Notes: generated by a model not told the origin, from the sequence alone. 7,309 bases of DNA from Pseudomonadota bacterium (GCA_021848555.1 JAJZUN010000127.1:1-7309), one strand, 5' to 3'. Shown: positions 1 through 6,411, counted from the first letter of the stretch. Numbers and translations are program-made.

Positions 1-502
1 CGCCGGCATGCGCGGCAAGCGCTTCGCCTTTGTCGAGAAAGCCACGTCGGCCGGATACCTCTTCCCGCTCGCCTATCTCCACGCTCGCGGGATCAAGGAC
101 GTCGATGCGTTTCTGGGTGCATCGTATTTCACCGGCAGCCACGATGCCGCCATCTACGAGGTGCTGCAGGGTGCGGCCAACATAGGCGCGGCGAAGGACA
201 CAATCTACGACTGGCTGCGGACCGTGGAGCCGCGGATCGACAAAGAGCTGGTAGTGCTGGCCAAGTCGGCGGAGTTCGCTTCCAACGGGCTGGGCGTGAG
301 GAAAGACATGGACCCCTCCCTGAAGGCAAAGCTTAAATCGCTGCTGCTGCACTTGCACGAAAGTGCGGAAGGCCGGAAGGTCCTGGAATCGCTGCGCGCG
401 AAACATTTCATCGAGACTCGCGTGGAGGACTATCAGAGCGTTTTCGACGAGGCCGGAAAAGCCGGCGTCGACATCAGGAAATACGAATATCGCAACGAAT
501 GA
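1..502 (+). CDS. PhnD-like phosphate/phosphonate ABC transporter substrate-binding protein (C-terminal part)
   Basis: This is the C-terminal half of a periplasmic binding protein of the PhnD / phosphate-phosphite-phosphonate family, which captures the oxyanion for an ABC importer. The frame is open to the left edge (bases 2-7 read Ala-Gly before the first Met at 8), so the Met at 8 is probably internal. About 166 residues are visible, against roughly 300 for the family. Family hallmarks seen are the 'GKRFAFVEKATSAGYLFP' segment at the start, the 'GASYFTGSHDAAIYEVLQG' segment that normally contributes to the ligand pocket, a following 'ANIGAAKD', and a C-terminal region ending in 'AGVDIRKYEYRNE'. 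TGA stop at 500-502. The gene converges on the minus-strand block with a 47-base gap and is probably unrelated to it. The bound ligand cannot be deduced; some PhnD-like proteins act as sensors rather than transporter parts, and no permease or ATPase gene is in view. Confidence 0.8.
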   Translation, partial: AGMRGKRFAFVEKATSAGYLFPLAYLHARGIKDVDAFLGASYFTGSHDAAIYEVLQGAANIGAAKDTIYDWLRTVEPRIDKELVVLAKSAEFASNGLGVRKDMDPSLKAKLKSLLLHLHESAEGRKVLESLRAKHFIETRVEDYQSVFDEAGKAGVDIRKYEYRNE

Positions 503-549
503 GACCGGGTCGGCCCTTCTGTGAGATGCGGCAGACGCGCACCCTGCTG

Positions 550-2124
550 TCAGAGCAGCAGATCGAACTCAGTCGCAGCCAGGATATTCCCGCGCAGCCA
601 CTCTTTCAGCCACAGGTCGCGCACGTCGATCGGGTTGTAGTTGTCGGTCAGGATCGCGCCGGGTAACCGGTCGGGAAGCTGCAGGGGATGGCGTAGCGCC
701 TGCCGCGCCAGGGTCTCCGCCATCGGGTGTATCGCCATGCGTTCGAGTTCGCCGGCGTCGGGCGAGCGCTGCGCGCCGTCATAGGCGATCAGCACCAGGT
801 TGCCGGCGGCATCGCGCCCGTTGGGGGCAAACAACGGATAAACCGCTACATTGGCGAACACCGCACGCAGCGTGTTGATCACGGCATGCGTCATGTCCGA
901 GTGCTTTCCCAGACTGCCGATCAGATTGATCGCGACCACGCCCTGGCCGGTCAGCCGCGCTTTGGCCAGGCGCACCGCCTCCAGGCTGAGCAGGTGACCC
1001 GGCGTGGTGTCGCCGCTGAATACGTCGAGGATCAGGTAGTCGTAGCGATCAAAGTCGCGGGCGAGAAAGGCGCGCGCATCCTCGACGAACACGCGCGTGC
1101 CCGGGTCCAGGCCGAAGTATTGTTGCGCCAGCGCGACCACCTCCGGGTCGATATCGACGGCGTCGGTTGCGATGCCGCGCGCCTGGTACCAGCGCGGCAC
1201 GACGCCCGTGCCGAGTCCGATCACCAGGCAGCGCCTGCCTTCGGCGTGCAGGGCCACGGGCAGCGCCTGCAGCAGGTAAGGGTATTCGTAGACCGAAAGC
1301 GCGTTTGCCAGGTCGACCCCTCCCTGTATTTGGCCGTCGATAACGAGTTCGCGCGTACGCCTGGCACCATAGCGGTATTCGACCACCTTCAGATTGCCGT
1401 AAAAGGAGTCGCGGTTGAGGAGCACGCTGGCGCGAGTGCCGCCGGCCAGGGTCACCTGCGGCAGTCTGGTCGGCGGAAGGGCTATCAGGGGCAGGAATGC
1501 GGCGAGCGCCAGCCATTTGCCGCGCCACAGCGCGAAGTAGGCCGCGCCCAGAGCGAGCAGCAAGGCGCCGGATAGCCAGAAAATCCTGTCGACGCCGAGG
1601 GTGGGAATAAGAAAGAAGCCGGTAACGATGGTGCCGACGACGCTGCCCGCAGTCGAAGCCGCATAATACGCGCCCACGGTTTTTCCGAGGTGCTGCATTT
1701 CGCGCGCCGCGAGCTTGATCACCCAGGGAGAAACGCAGCCGAGCAGAAACAGCGCCGGGCCGAACAAGAGCAGCGCGCTCGCGAGCGCGCCCCAGCGCAG
1801 CCCCAGCGGCAGCGACAGCTTGAGTACCAGCGGTTTCAGCCAGGGCACGAGCACCACCAGAGCGCCGGCCGCGATCAGGATCAGGTAAAGCGCGTCGGGG
1901 GAATCGCGGCGATCGGACCAGCGCCCGCCGATGGCATAGCCTGCCGCCAGCGCCACCAGCGTGACTGTGATGAGCGAAGTCCAGACGAACAGGCTGACCC
2001 CGAAAAACGGCCCCAGGACCCGGGAACCGAGCACCTCGATCACCATCACCAGCGCGCCGCAGAGCACGGTGGTGGCGACGAGATAATAGCCGAACCAGCG
2101 CTGGGGGCGCGTCGCGCCGCTCAT
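550..2124 (-). CDS. Membrane-fused spermidine synthase-like (PABS-domain) protein
   Basis: A 524-residue protein with an N-terminal multi-pass membrane domain (roughly residues 10-220, hydrophobic segments near 14-35, 45-67, 78-98, 113-137, 155-175 and 180-215), followed by a Rossmann aminopropyltransferase/methyltransferase-like domain (about 235-450). Visible motifs: 'GLGTG' (303-307) for decarboxylated-SAM-type nucleotide binding, 'DIDPEV' (324-329), 'VEDAR' (347-351), 'LDVFSGD' (366-372) at the position of the catalytic Asp loop, and a C-terminal 'LTDNYNP' (492-498) typical of the fused membrane/spermidine synthase family. Most members of this fused family have no proven product, so true spermidine synthesis is uncertain. 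The gene starts 31 bases after the heptahaem cytochrome gene on the same strand, suggesting co-transcription. No strong Shine-Dalgarno sequence precedes the ATG at 2124; that start is preferred because the membrane helices begin soon after it. Confidence 0.85.
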   Translation of the reverse strand: MSGATRPQRWFGYYLVATTVLCGALVMVIEVLGSRVLGPFFGVSLFVWTSLITVTLVALAAGYAIGGRWSDRRDSPDALYLILIAAGALVVLVPWLKPLVLKLSLPLGLRWGALASALLLFGPALFLLGCVSPWVIKLAAREMQHLGKTVGAYYAASTAGSVVGTIVTGFFLIPTLGVDRIFWLSGALLLALGAAYFALWRGKWLALAAFLPLIALPPTRLPQVTLAGGTRASVLLNRDSFYGNLKVVEYRYGARRTRELVIDGQIQGGVDLANALSVYEYPYLLQALPVALHAEGRRCLVIGLGTGVVPRWYQARGIATDAVDIDPEVVALAQQYFGLDPGTRVFVEDARAFLARDFDRYDYLILDVFSGDTTPGHLLSLEAVRLAKARLTGQGVVAINLIGSLGKHSDMTHAVINTLRAVFANVAVYPLFAPNGRDAAGNLVLIAYDGAQRSPDAGELERMAIHPMAETLARQALRHPLQLPDRLPGAILTDNYNPIDVRDLWLKEWLRGNILAATEFDLLL

Positions 2125-2155
2125 TGCCGGGCCCGCTGCGTGGACGGCGCAGGCC

Positions 2156-2764
2156 TCACATCTTGTGGCATTGTTGGCAGCTCGCCATGCCTTTGCCGAA
2201 ACGTGTCAGTTTGGCATTTACCGACCTGTGCGGTTCATGGCAGGCGGCGCAGTAGAATTTTTTCCCCGGCCGCAGCGGGTCCGCACGCGCCTTGCCGTCG
2301 TCGCCCAGGGGGTGTCCGCCGCGCGGAAAACCGGCATGGGGCTTTTTCGGAACCTCCGCATGGCAGTCCAGGCACACCTTCACGGGCTCCTTGGTCAACA
2401 GGCCCTGGTTGTCCGAGGCATGCGGGTTGTGACAGCCGAGACACATGCCGCCCGCAACCGGTGCGTGGACGACCTTGCCCTCGAACAATTTCTTTTCATG
2501 GCAATTGATGCACAGATCGGGCGGCTCGGCCGACAGCCCTTTTTCGATCTTGCCCTTCACCTTGTGCGGCAGGACGCTGGTGTCGAGGTCGGTATGGCAG
2601 CTCACGCAGCCCATCTGCACCGCAGGGTGCACTACTTTCTTGTCCACCAGCGCAGCATGGCATAGAAGACAGGGATTGTCCTGTGCCTGAGCCGGCCCCA
2701 CATATGCCAGTGCGAGGACCACTGCGCCGGTCAGCCGCGCAAGCAAATTTCGTTGGGCTTTCAT
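2156..2764 (-). CDS. Secreted heptahaem c-type cytochrome (doubled CXXCH family)
   Basis: A 202-residue periplasmic multihaem cytochrome. An N-terminal signal peptide (residues 1-27; basic MKAQR, hydrophobic core, likely cleavage after AQA at 25-27) is followed by seven CXXCH haem-attachment sites with Cys at 32, 53, 85, 108, 131, 172 and 196. Besides the seven CXXCH histidines there are exactly seven others (H46, H67, H100, H115, H143, H151, H179), enough for bis-His ligation of every haem. Paired motifs such as 'KVVHPAVQMGCVSCH' and 'KVVHAPVAGGMCLGCH' mark the doubled-CXXCH repeat typical of low-potential electron-transfer cytochromes. The frame stays open upstream to 3115, but that stretch overlaps the TPR part of the preceding gene and lacks a signal peptide; the ATG at 2764 has a strong ribosome binding site. 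System II genes (ccsA, resB) that could mature it lie upstream on the same strand. Redox partner unknown; the adjacent oxidase-like membrane protein is the obvious candidate. Confidence 0.92.
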   Translation of the reverse strand: MKAQRNLLARLTGAVVLALAYVGPAQAQDNPCLLCHAALVDKKVVHPAVQMGCVSCHTDLDTSVLPHKVKGKIEKGLSAEPPDLCINCHEKKLFEGKVVHAPVAGGMCLGCHNPHASDNQGLLTKEPVKVCLDCHAEVPKKPHAGFPRGGHPLGDDGKARADPLRPGKKFYCAACHEPHRSVNAKLTRFGKGMASCQQCHKM

Positions 2765-2770
2765 CCTGTT

Positions 2771-2778
2771 TCTCCTCT
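2771..2778 (-). promoter_or_regulatory. Ribosome binding site of the heptahaem cytochrome gene
   Basis: On the minus strand the sequence AGAGGAGA lies about 6 bases before the ATG at 2764. This strong Shine-Dalgarno match fixes the start at the signal peptide rather than at in-frame upstream codons reaching 3115. Confidence 0.8.
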
Positions 2779-2828
2779 CTGAGATCCTGCGTCTACCCGC
2801 TGTGTCGATGATCAATGCGATGGCGATT

Positions 2829-4784
2829 CTAGCGCGCCTTCGGTTTGCCGCGCGCGGCCTGCTGCGCGAGTTCGGTTTCCCATTCCGATATCTTGCCTTC
2901 CGCTCTGCGCCGGAACGGGTCCTCTGCCTTGCTGCGGTGGACGAAGGTGCGCATCGCCTCGCGCGCGCCACGCAGATTGCCGCTTTTTTCGAGCGCGATC
3001 GCCAGCCCCCAATAGGCGTTCGCCTGATCCGGGCGCAGCGTGGTCGCGCTGTCGAAGAAATCGGCCGCCGCGGCGTAGCGCTCCAGGCCGAGCAGCGCAA
3101 ACCCCATGTTGACATGGGCTTCGGGCATGTCCGGCGCGAGCTTGAGCACGCGGTGAAACGCGGTCAGTGCATGCTCGTATTGTTTCGCGTGCAGCATGAC
3201 CACGCCTTGCTGGAAGCGCTGGGCGATTTCGGCTTTGCGCTGTTGATCGGCGTGCCCGCCCGGGTCGAGTTTCGGATCGGCAATCGGCGGCGGCGTAGTG
3301 AATACGCTACTGTCGCGCGGCAGCCACGCGATCGCCAGTCCGCCCAATACGACCGAGACCAGCATCAGCCCGAGCGCCTTGATGCGGTTGTCGACTCGAG
3401 CGCGCGCGCCTCGCGCCGCCGCCGCGCCGCGCAGCAGGGAGGCGAGCACCGGCAGGGCGCAGCCCAGCATGCCGATGAAAGCGATCAGTCCGCCGGCGCC
3501 GACCACGGCGAGCGTCACCAGGGTGGCCGGGTCGGCGCCGAGCAGACCGCTGCCGGGCACTTTGCGCTGCACGTTGTACAGCCCCGACCAGACCAGGCCC
3601 AGCGCCATCAGCATCAGCCCCAGGCCATAGACCGCCGGCTGCCAGCGTGCAAAGCGCGAGCTGGGCAGTTCGAACCCCAGTTGCGGCAGCAGGTGGATCG
3701 CGATGCCCATCAGCGCCAGGGCCACCGCGCCGACGGTGCCGTGGTAGTGCCCGGTGATCATCACGTTGTTGCTCGAGATCGCCGCGCCAGCGATGCAGCC
3801 GAACATGAACAGCGTCACCGACAGCATCAGGCTGGCGCGCGCCGAATCATAGACGCGGTTCTTGCGCTGGGCGCGCAGCGCGCTGGCGAGCAGATGCAGG
3901 CCGAGCCAGGCCGCCGCCGGCCAGGAGGCGAGCGCCATCAGCCCGGTATACGCGTCGCGCAGCTCGCTGCCGCCGGCCGGAAACGCGAGGTGTATGCCGG
4001 GGGCGAGCAGCACCGGTGCGGCGGTCAGCGCGAACGAGGCGAGCACCGCGCGCGGCGACACCGGCACCGGCACCTTGCCGGCGGCGGCGAGGATCAGCCA
4101 GGACACCATCATGATCAGCACGTAGCCGAACTGCATCAGATGGCCCGGCGCCCACATCAGTTTCTCGAAATAGGCTTCCCGCGCAAGCGGCTGCGGCAGC
4201 GCGAAGCGCATCCAGGCGAGCGCGGCGAGCGCCATCAGCATCGGCAGGATAGACAGCTTGATGCCCCAGTGCATGGCCGCATCGGGCGTGACGTTCAGCG
4301 CGAGCCGCGGCCAGGCGCGCGCGAGCGCCGTGACGCCGGCGAGCGCCAGCGCCAGCGCGAAAGCGCCTATCCCGGCGAGAAACACCGGGTTGTTGAGCAG
4401 GGGCACGTAATTGCTCATCAGCGCCGGGCCGTTCGAGACAAACGGCGACAGCGCCATCGCCACGGTGCCCGCAGCGGCGCAGGTGAAGGCCGCCCACGGC
4501 ACGTAGGCGATGCGGGCGCTGGCGCGCACGCCGACGGCGCTCCACAGCAGCGCCGCATGCGCGAGGAACAGGATCAGCACCGCGAGGTCCACATGCAGCA
4601 CCAGCGCGGTGCGGTAAAAATCCACGCCGGGCAGCAAGCGCCCGACGAACGGGGTGCGCGCGATCGACAAGGACAGCGCGAAGACGGTGGACAGAGCCAG
4701 CGAACTCACCGCCAGCGCGAGCCAGGCCGTGACCAATCGCCGCGGCTGTCCCTGCGGAATCTCCAGTTCGTAATGTCCGCTCAT
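2829..4784 (-). CDS. B-family haem-copper oxidase subunit I-like protein with altered active site and C-terminal TPR domain
   Basis: A 651-residue protein with about 13 predicted membrane helices (residues 17-488) and a soluble tail with three TPR-like repeats (about 518-551, 554-585, 588-618). The membrane part resembles ba3-type subunit I: 'LHVDLAVL' in helix 2 (H64, low-spin haem ligand), 'MWAPGHLMQF' in helix 6 (H215, CuB ligand position), 'PGIHLAF' in helix 7 (H265), 'TGHYHGTVGAVALALMG' in helix 10 (H346 and H348, haem ligands) and 'MLMALGLVWSGLYNV' in helix 11. Compared with the remembered ba3 pattern, the cross-linked Tyr of helix 6 is Phe219 and one of the paired CuB histidines in helix 7 is missing (His-Leu rather than His-His). 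Arg/Lys-rich loops alternate as expected for a cytoplasmic N-terminus, which puts the TPR tail in the periplasm. The gene starts 4 bases after ccsA ends, so translation is probably coupled. It may be a divergent NO reductase or other reductase, or a dihaem electron carrier; ordinary oxygen reduction is doubtful. Confidence 0.8.
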   Translation of the reverse strand: MSGHYELEIPQGQPRRLVTAWLALAVSSLALSTVFALSLSIARTPFVGRLLPGVDFYRTALVLHVDLAVLILFLAHAALLWSAVGVRASARIAYVPWAAFTCAAAGTVAMALSPFVSNGPALMSNYVPLLNNPVFLAGIGAFALALALAGVTALARAWPRLALNVTPDAAMHWGIKLSILPMLMALAALAWMRFALPQPLAREAYFEKLMWAPGHLMQFGYVLIMMVSWLILAAAGKVPVPVSPRAVLASFALTAAPVLLAPGIHLAFPAGGSELRDAYTGLMALASWPAAAWLGLHLLASALRAQRKNRVYDSARASLMLSVTLFMFGCIAGAAISSNNVMITGHYHGTVGAVALALMGIAIHLLPQLGFELPSSRFARWQPAVYGLGLMLMALGLVWSGLYNVQRKVPGSGLLGADPATLVTLAVVGAGGLIAFIGMLGCALPVLASLLRGAAAARGARARVDNRIKALGLMLVSVVLGGLAIAWLPRDSSVFTTPPPIADPKLDPGGHADQQRKAEIAQRFQQGVVMLHAKQYEHALTAFHRVLKLAPDMPEAHVNMGFALLGLERYAAAADFFDSATTLRPDQANAYWGLAIALEKSGNLRGAREAMRTFVHRSKAEDPFRRRAEGKISEWETELAQQAARGKPKAR

Positions 4785-4788
4785 CGGA

Positions 4789-5601
4789 CTACACGGCGCC
4801 CTGATGCACGGCCGTGGTAACGAAAGGCACGCCGAAGAAAGTGAAGAAAGCCAGCACGAACACCACCAGGATCAGCAGCGCCCCGGTGCGCGGCGTGGCT
4901 TTCATTGCATAGCGCCAATGCAGCGCGAACGCGAGCGTGAGCCAGGTGATGAAGGACCAGGTTTCCAGCGGATCCCAGGCCCAGTAGCGGCCCCAGGCGT
5001 CCTGCGCCCAGATCGCGCCGGTGATCAGCATCAGGGTCTCGAAAATAATCCCCAGCGCCATGAAGCGGTAGGCGAGATCATCGAGCCGCTCGTCGTTTGG
5101 CAGCCGCGTCAGGCGCAGCGTGCCTATGCCCGCGTCGCGCAGCAGGATCACTCCTGCGATGCCCACCGCCACCAGCACCGTGCCGGAAAAGAGCTTGGCG
5201 AAACCGATATGGATGAACAGCCACACCGTATGGTAGGTCGCCGGGAGATGCCCTTTGTCCGGATCGTTCATCAACATCCAGCCCAGCAGGATGAACAGGA
5301 TCGGCATGACGATGGCGGCGATCGGCCGTACCGGTTTGTAGCGCCAGTAGGCGAGCGTGAACACGCATGCGAGGCTCCAGGCGTTGCTCGAGAGGAATTC
5401 GAACAGGGTGATGTAGGGGCCATGGCCGAGCCGCTCCCATCTGAGGCCGATCGAGCCGCCGTGCAGCGCCAGGGCGAGCAGCAGCAGGCCGAGCACCGTG
5501 CGCTCGGGCCGCTTGTCGAGCACCACGCCGAAAATCGCCACTGCGCCGGCGACGACGTAGGCGACCACCGCCGCCCATAACAGTTGCATCTCAAAAGCCA
5601 T
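4789..5601 (-). CDS. ccsA: System II cytochrome c synthetase component CcsA (CcmC/CcsA family)
   Basis: A 270-residue multi-pass membrane protein that, with ResB/CcsB, exports haem and attaches it to CXXCH motifs of periplasmic apocytochromes. The tryptophan-rich WWD signature is clear ('WAQDAWGRYWAWDPLETW', residues 198-215), flanked by the expected periplasmic histidines H131 ('FIHIGFAKL') and H266 near the C-terminus ('TTAVHQG'). H47 in 'LALALHGGS' matches the conserved membrane histidine, followed by 'GPYITLFEFLSSNAW' (61-75). Length is normal for free-standing CcsA. The frame has two upstream in-frame TTG codons (5607, 5604), but the GAGGA at 5608-5612 is spaced 6 bases from the ATG at 5601, so that start is chosen. 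The partner resB lies upstream on the same strand but is separated by vapBC. The gene leads into the oxidase-like gene with a 4-base gap. Confidence 0.92.
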   Translation of the reverse strand: MAFEMQLLWAAVVAYVVAGAVAIFGVVLDKRPERTVLGLLLLALALHGGSIGLRWERLGHGPYITLFEFLSSNAWSLACVFTLAYWRYKPVRPIAAIVMPILFILLGWMLMNDPDKGHLPATYHTVWLFIHIGFAKLFSGTVLVAVGIAGVILLRDAGIGTLRLTRLPNDERLDDLAYRFMALGIIFETLMLITGAIWAQDAWGRYWAWDPLETWSFITWLTLAFALHWRYAMKATPRTGALLILVVFVLAFFTFFGVPFVTTAVHQGAV

Positions 5602-5607
5602 CAACAA

Positions 5608-5612
5608 TCCTC
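5608..5612 (-). promoter_or_regulatory. Ribosome binding site of ccsA
   Basis: GAGGA on the minus strand, 6 bases before the ATG at 5601. It abuts the in-frame TTG at 5607 with no spacing, which argues for the ATG as the true start. Confidence 0.7.
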
Positions 5613-5654
5613 GAATTTGGTCACATCAATTTTGAAATCGCTTTGAACCTTCAA

Positions 5655-5682
5655 CCGCCGCGACGCCGGGCGCGTCAGGCGG
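5655..5682 (-). terminator. GC-rich hairpin downstream of vapC, possible weak terminator
   Basis: On the minus strand CCGCC-T-GACGC-GCCCG-GCGTC-GC-GGCGG folds into two 5-bp stems separated by a small 1x2 internal loop, with a 5-base loop. It begins 8 bases after the vapC stop and lies in the 89-base gap before ccsA. The bases that follow (TTGAAGGTTCAA) are only mildly T-rich, so it is not a canonical rho-independent terminator. It could attenuate vapBC transcription, stabilise the upstream mRNA end, or mean nothing in GC-rich DNA. Confidence 0.35.
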
Positions 5683-5690
5683 CCATCGCC

Positions 5691-6095
5691 TTATACAGAC
5701 CAGTTCTCCACTTTCAATGCCTTGACCCGGCGGAACTCGCGCACATTGTTCGTCACCAGAACCGCCTTGAGGCTGCGCGCGTGAGCCGCGATCAACAGGT
5801 CGTTGGCGCCTATCATTGCGCCACGGAGTTTGAGGTTTGCGCGGATGTCCGCATAGTGTTCGGCAGCCGCGGCCGACCAGTCGATGACTTCCAGATGCCG
5901 GATGAACGCATCGAATGCGGCACGCACCTGTTTTGGCCGGGCTGACAACTTGACGCCGTACAGCAATTCGGCCACGGTCACAACGGATACGGCCTGGTCC
6001 GTGATGGGTATCGAGCGAATCCGGTCCAGCAGGGCCGGATGGGAGCGCTTCATGATGTAGGAGCAGATATCGGCGTCCAGAATGTAACGCGCCAT
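5691..6095 (-). CDS. vapC: VapC-family PIN-domain toxin (RNase)
   Basis: A 134-residue PIN-domain ribonuclease of the VapC/FitB group. The acidic metal-binding residues are in place: D7 in 'YILDADICSYIM', E43 in 'VTVAELLYGV', D99 in 'IGANDLLIAAHA', with N116/N117 in 'LVTNNVREF' at the fourth active-site position. Family members cleave RNAs such as initiator tRNA or rRNA and are neutralised by VapB; the target here is unknown. The start ATG shares one base with the vapB stop (TGATG), the usual translationally coupled arrangement. Length and motifs are intact, so the toxin is probably functional. It lies between resB and ccsA, an unusual place for a toxin gene. Confidence 0.93.
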   Translation of the reverse strand: MARYILDADICSYIMKRSHPALLDRIRSIPITDQAVSVVTVAELLYGVKLSARPKQVRAAFDAFIRHLEVIDWSAAAAEHYADIRANLKLRGAMIGANDLLIAAHARSLKAVLVTNNVREFRRVKALKVENWSV

Positions 6096-6322
6096 CAGAA
6101 ATCCCGCTCCTGCAGCGGCAAATCCTCGACCCCGTCCATGAAATCGGCGGCAGCCACCGGGCCGTCCGCCAGGTAGGCGTCCCAGTTCGGAGGGCGCGGC
6201 GACAGCACCACCTCGTTGCCCTGTTTGCGTATGAACACCTCATCCACGCCGAACTGAAAGTCCTTGGGCAAGCGGACAGCCTGGCTGCGGTTGTTGAGGA
6301 AAATTCTGGCGGTACGGTCCAT
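6095..6322 (-). CDS. vapB: VapB-family antitoxin (AbrB/SpoVT-type DNA-binding)
   Basis: A 75-residue antitoxin. Residues 1-45 ('TARIFLNNRSQAVRLPKDF', then 'EVFIRKQGNEVVLSPRP') form the swapped-hairpin AbrB/SpoVT DNA-binding domain. The acidic C-terminus (about 47-75, with 'WDAYLADGP' and 'FMDGVEDLP') is the part that normally occupies the VapC active-site groove. The frame is open upstream to 6490, but that extension would run through the promoter and into resB. The ATG at 6322 has an AGGAG ribosome binding site 6 bases upstream (6329-6333). It overlaps vapC by one base. Expected to repress its own promoter together with VapC through the inverted repeat at 6366-6389. Confidence 0.92.
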   Translation of the reverse strand: MDRTARIFLNNRSQAVRLPKDFQFGVDEVFIRKQGNEVVLSPRPPNWDAYLADGPVAAADFMDGVEDLPLQERDF

Positions 6323-6328
6323 GGTGTG

Positions 6329-6333
6329 CTCCT
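6329..6333 (-). promoter_or_regulatory. Ribosome binding site of vapB
   Basis: AGGAG on the minus strand, 6 bases before the ATG at 6322. This fixes the vapB start and rejects the in-frame extension to 6490. Confidence 0.8.
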
Positions 6334-6350
6334 GCTCAACGGGAGGCGTC

Positions 6351-6378
6351 AGTATACGCCCTCCGTTGTATATGTCAA
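6351..6378 (-). promoter_or_regulatory. Sigma-70-type promoter of vapBC
   Basis: Read on the minus strand, a perfect -35 box TTGACA (6378-6373) is followed by 16 bases and a -10 box TATACT (6356-6351, one mismatch to TATAAT). Transcription would start near 6344, giving a leader of about 20 bases that contains the vapB ribosome binding site. It is the only clear promoter seen inside the minus-strand block, so it may also feed ccsA and the genes beyond if transcription passes the hairpin at 5655-5682. Confidence 0.75.
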
Positions 6379-6389
6379 AGTATATACAA
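6366..6389. promoter_or_regulatory. Inverted-repeat operator for VapB/VapBC
   Basis: TTGTATAT (6366-6373) and ATATACAA (6382-6389) are perfect 8-bp inverted arms separated by 8 bases. The repeat covers the -35 box of the vapB promoter, so a bound VapBC complex would block RNA polymerase. This is the usual autoregulatory arrangement of vapBC operons. It is AT-rich in an otherwise GC-rich neighbourhood. Confidence 0.75.
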
Positions 6390-6411
6390 TGGGCGGAGGT
6401 CACCCAGCCGT

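Noticed and set aside
503..549. Bidirectional terminator between the converging PhnD-like and spermidine-synthase-like genes
   Set aside because: No stem longer than about 4 bp and no T-run was found in the 47-base gap.
727..1575. A 282-codon plus-strand frame opposite the spermidine-synthase-like gene
   Set aside because: Low-complexity Arg/Gln/Val composition with no motifs; the minus-strand frame carries the recognisable Rossmann motifs.
2765..3115. N-terminal extension of the cytochrome frame
   Set aside because: It overlaps the TPR coding region of the preceding gene, is Arg-rich and has no motif. The strong ribosome binding site and signal peptide set the start at 2764.
2829..4784. 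Annotation as an ordinary cytochrome c oxidase subunit I
   Set aside because: Active-site Tyr and one CuB His appear to be missing and no subunit II gene is adjacent, so a standard oxidase call would overstate the function.
2802..4820. A 672-codon open frame on the plus strand opposite the oxidase-like gene
   Set aside because: Its product is rich in Gln, Arg, His and Glu without domain-like patterns. It arises from the GC-rich codon bias of the minus-strand gene, which has clear membrane helices and family motifs.
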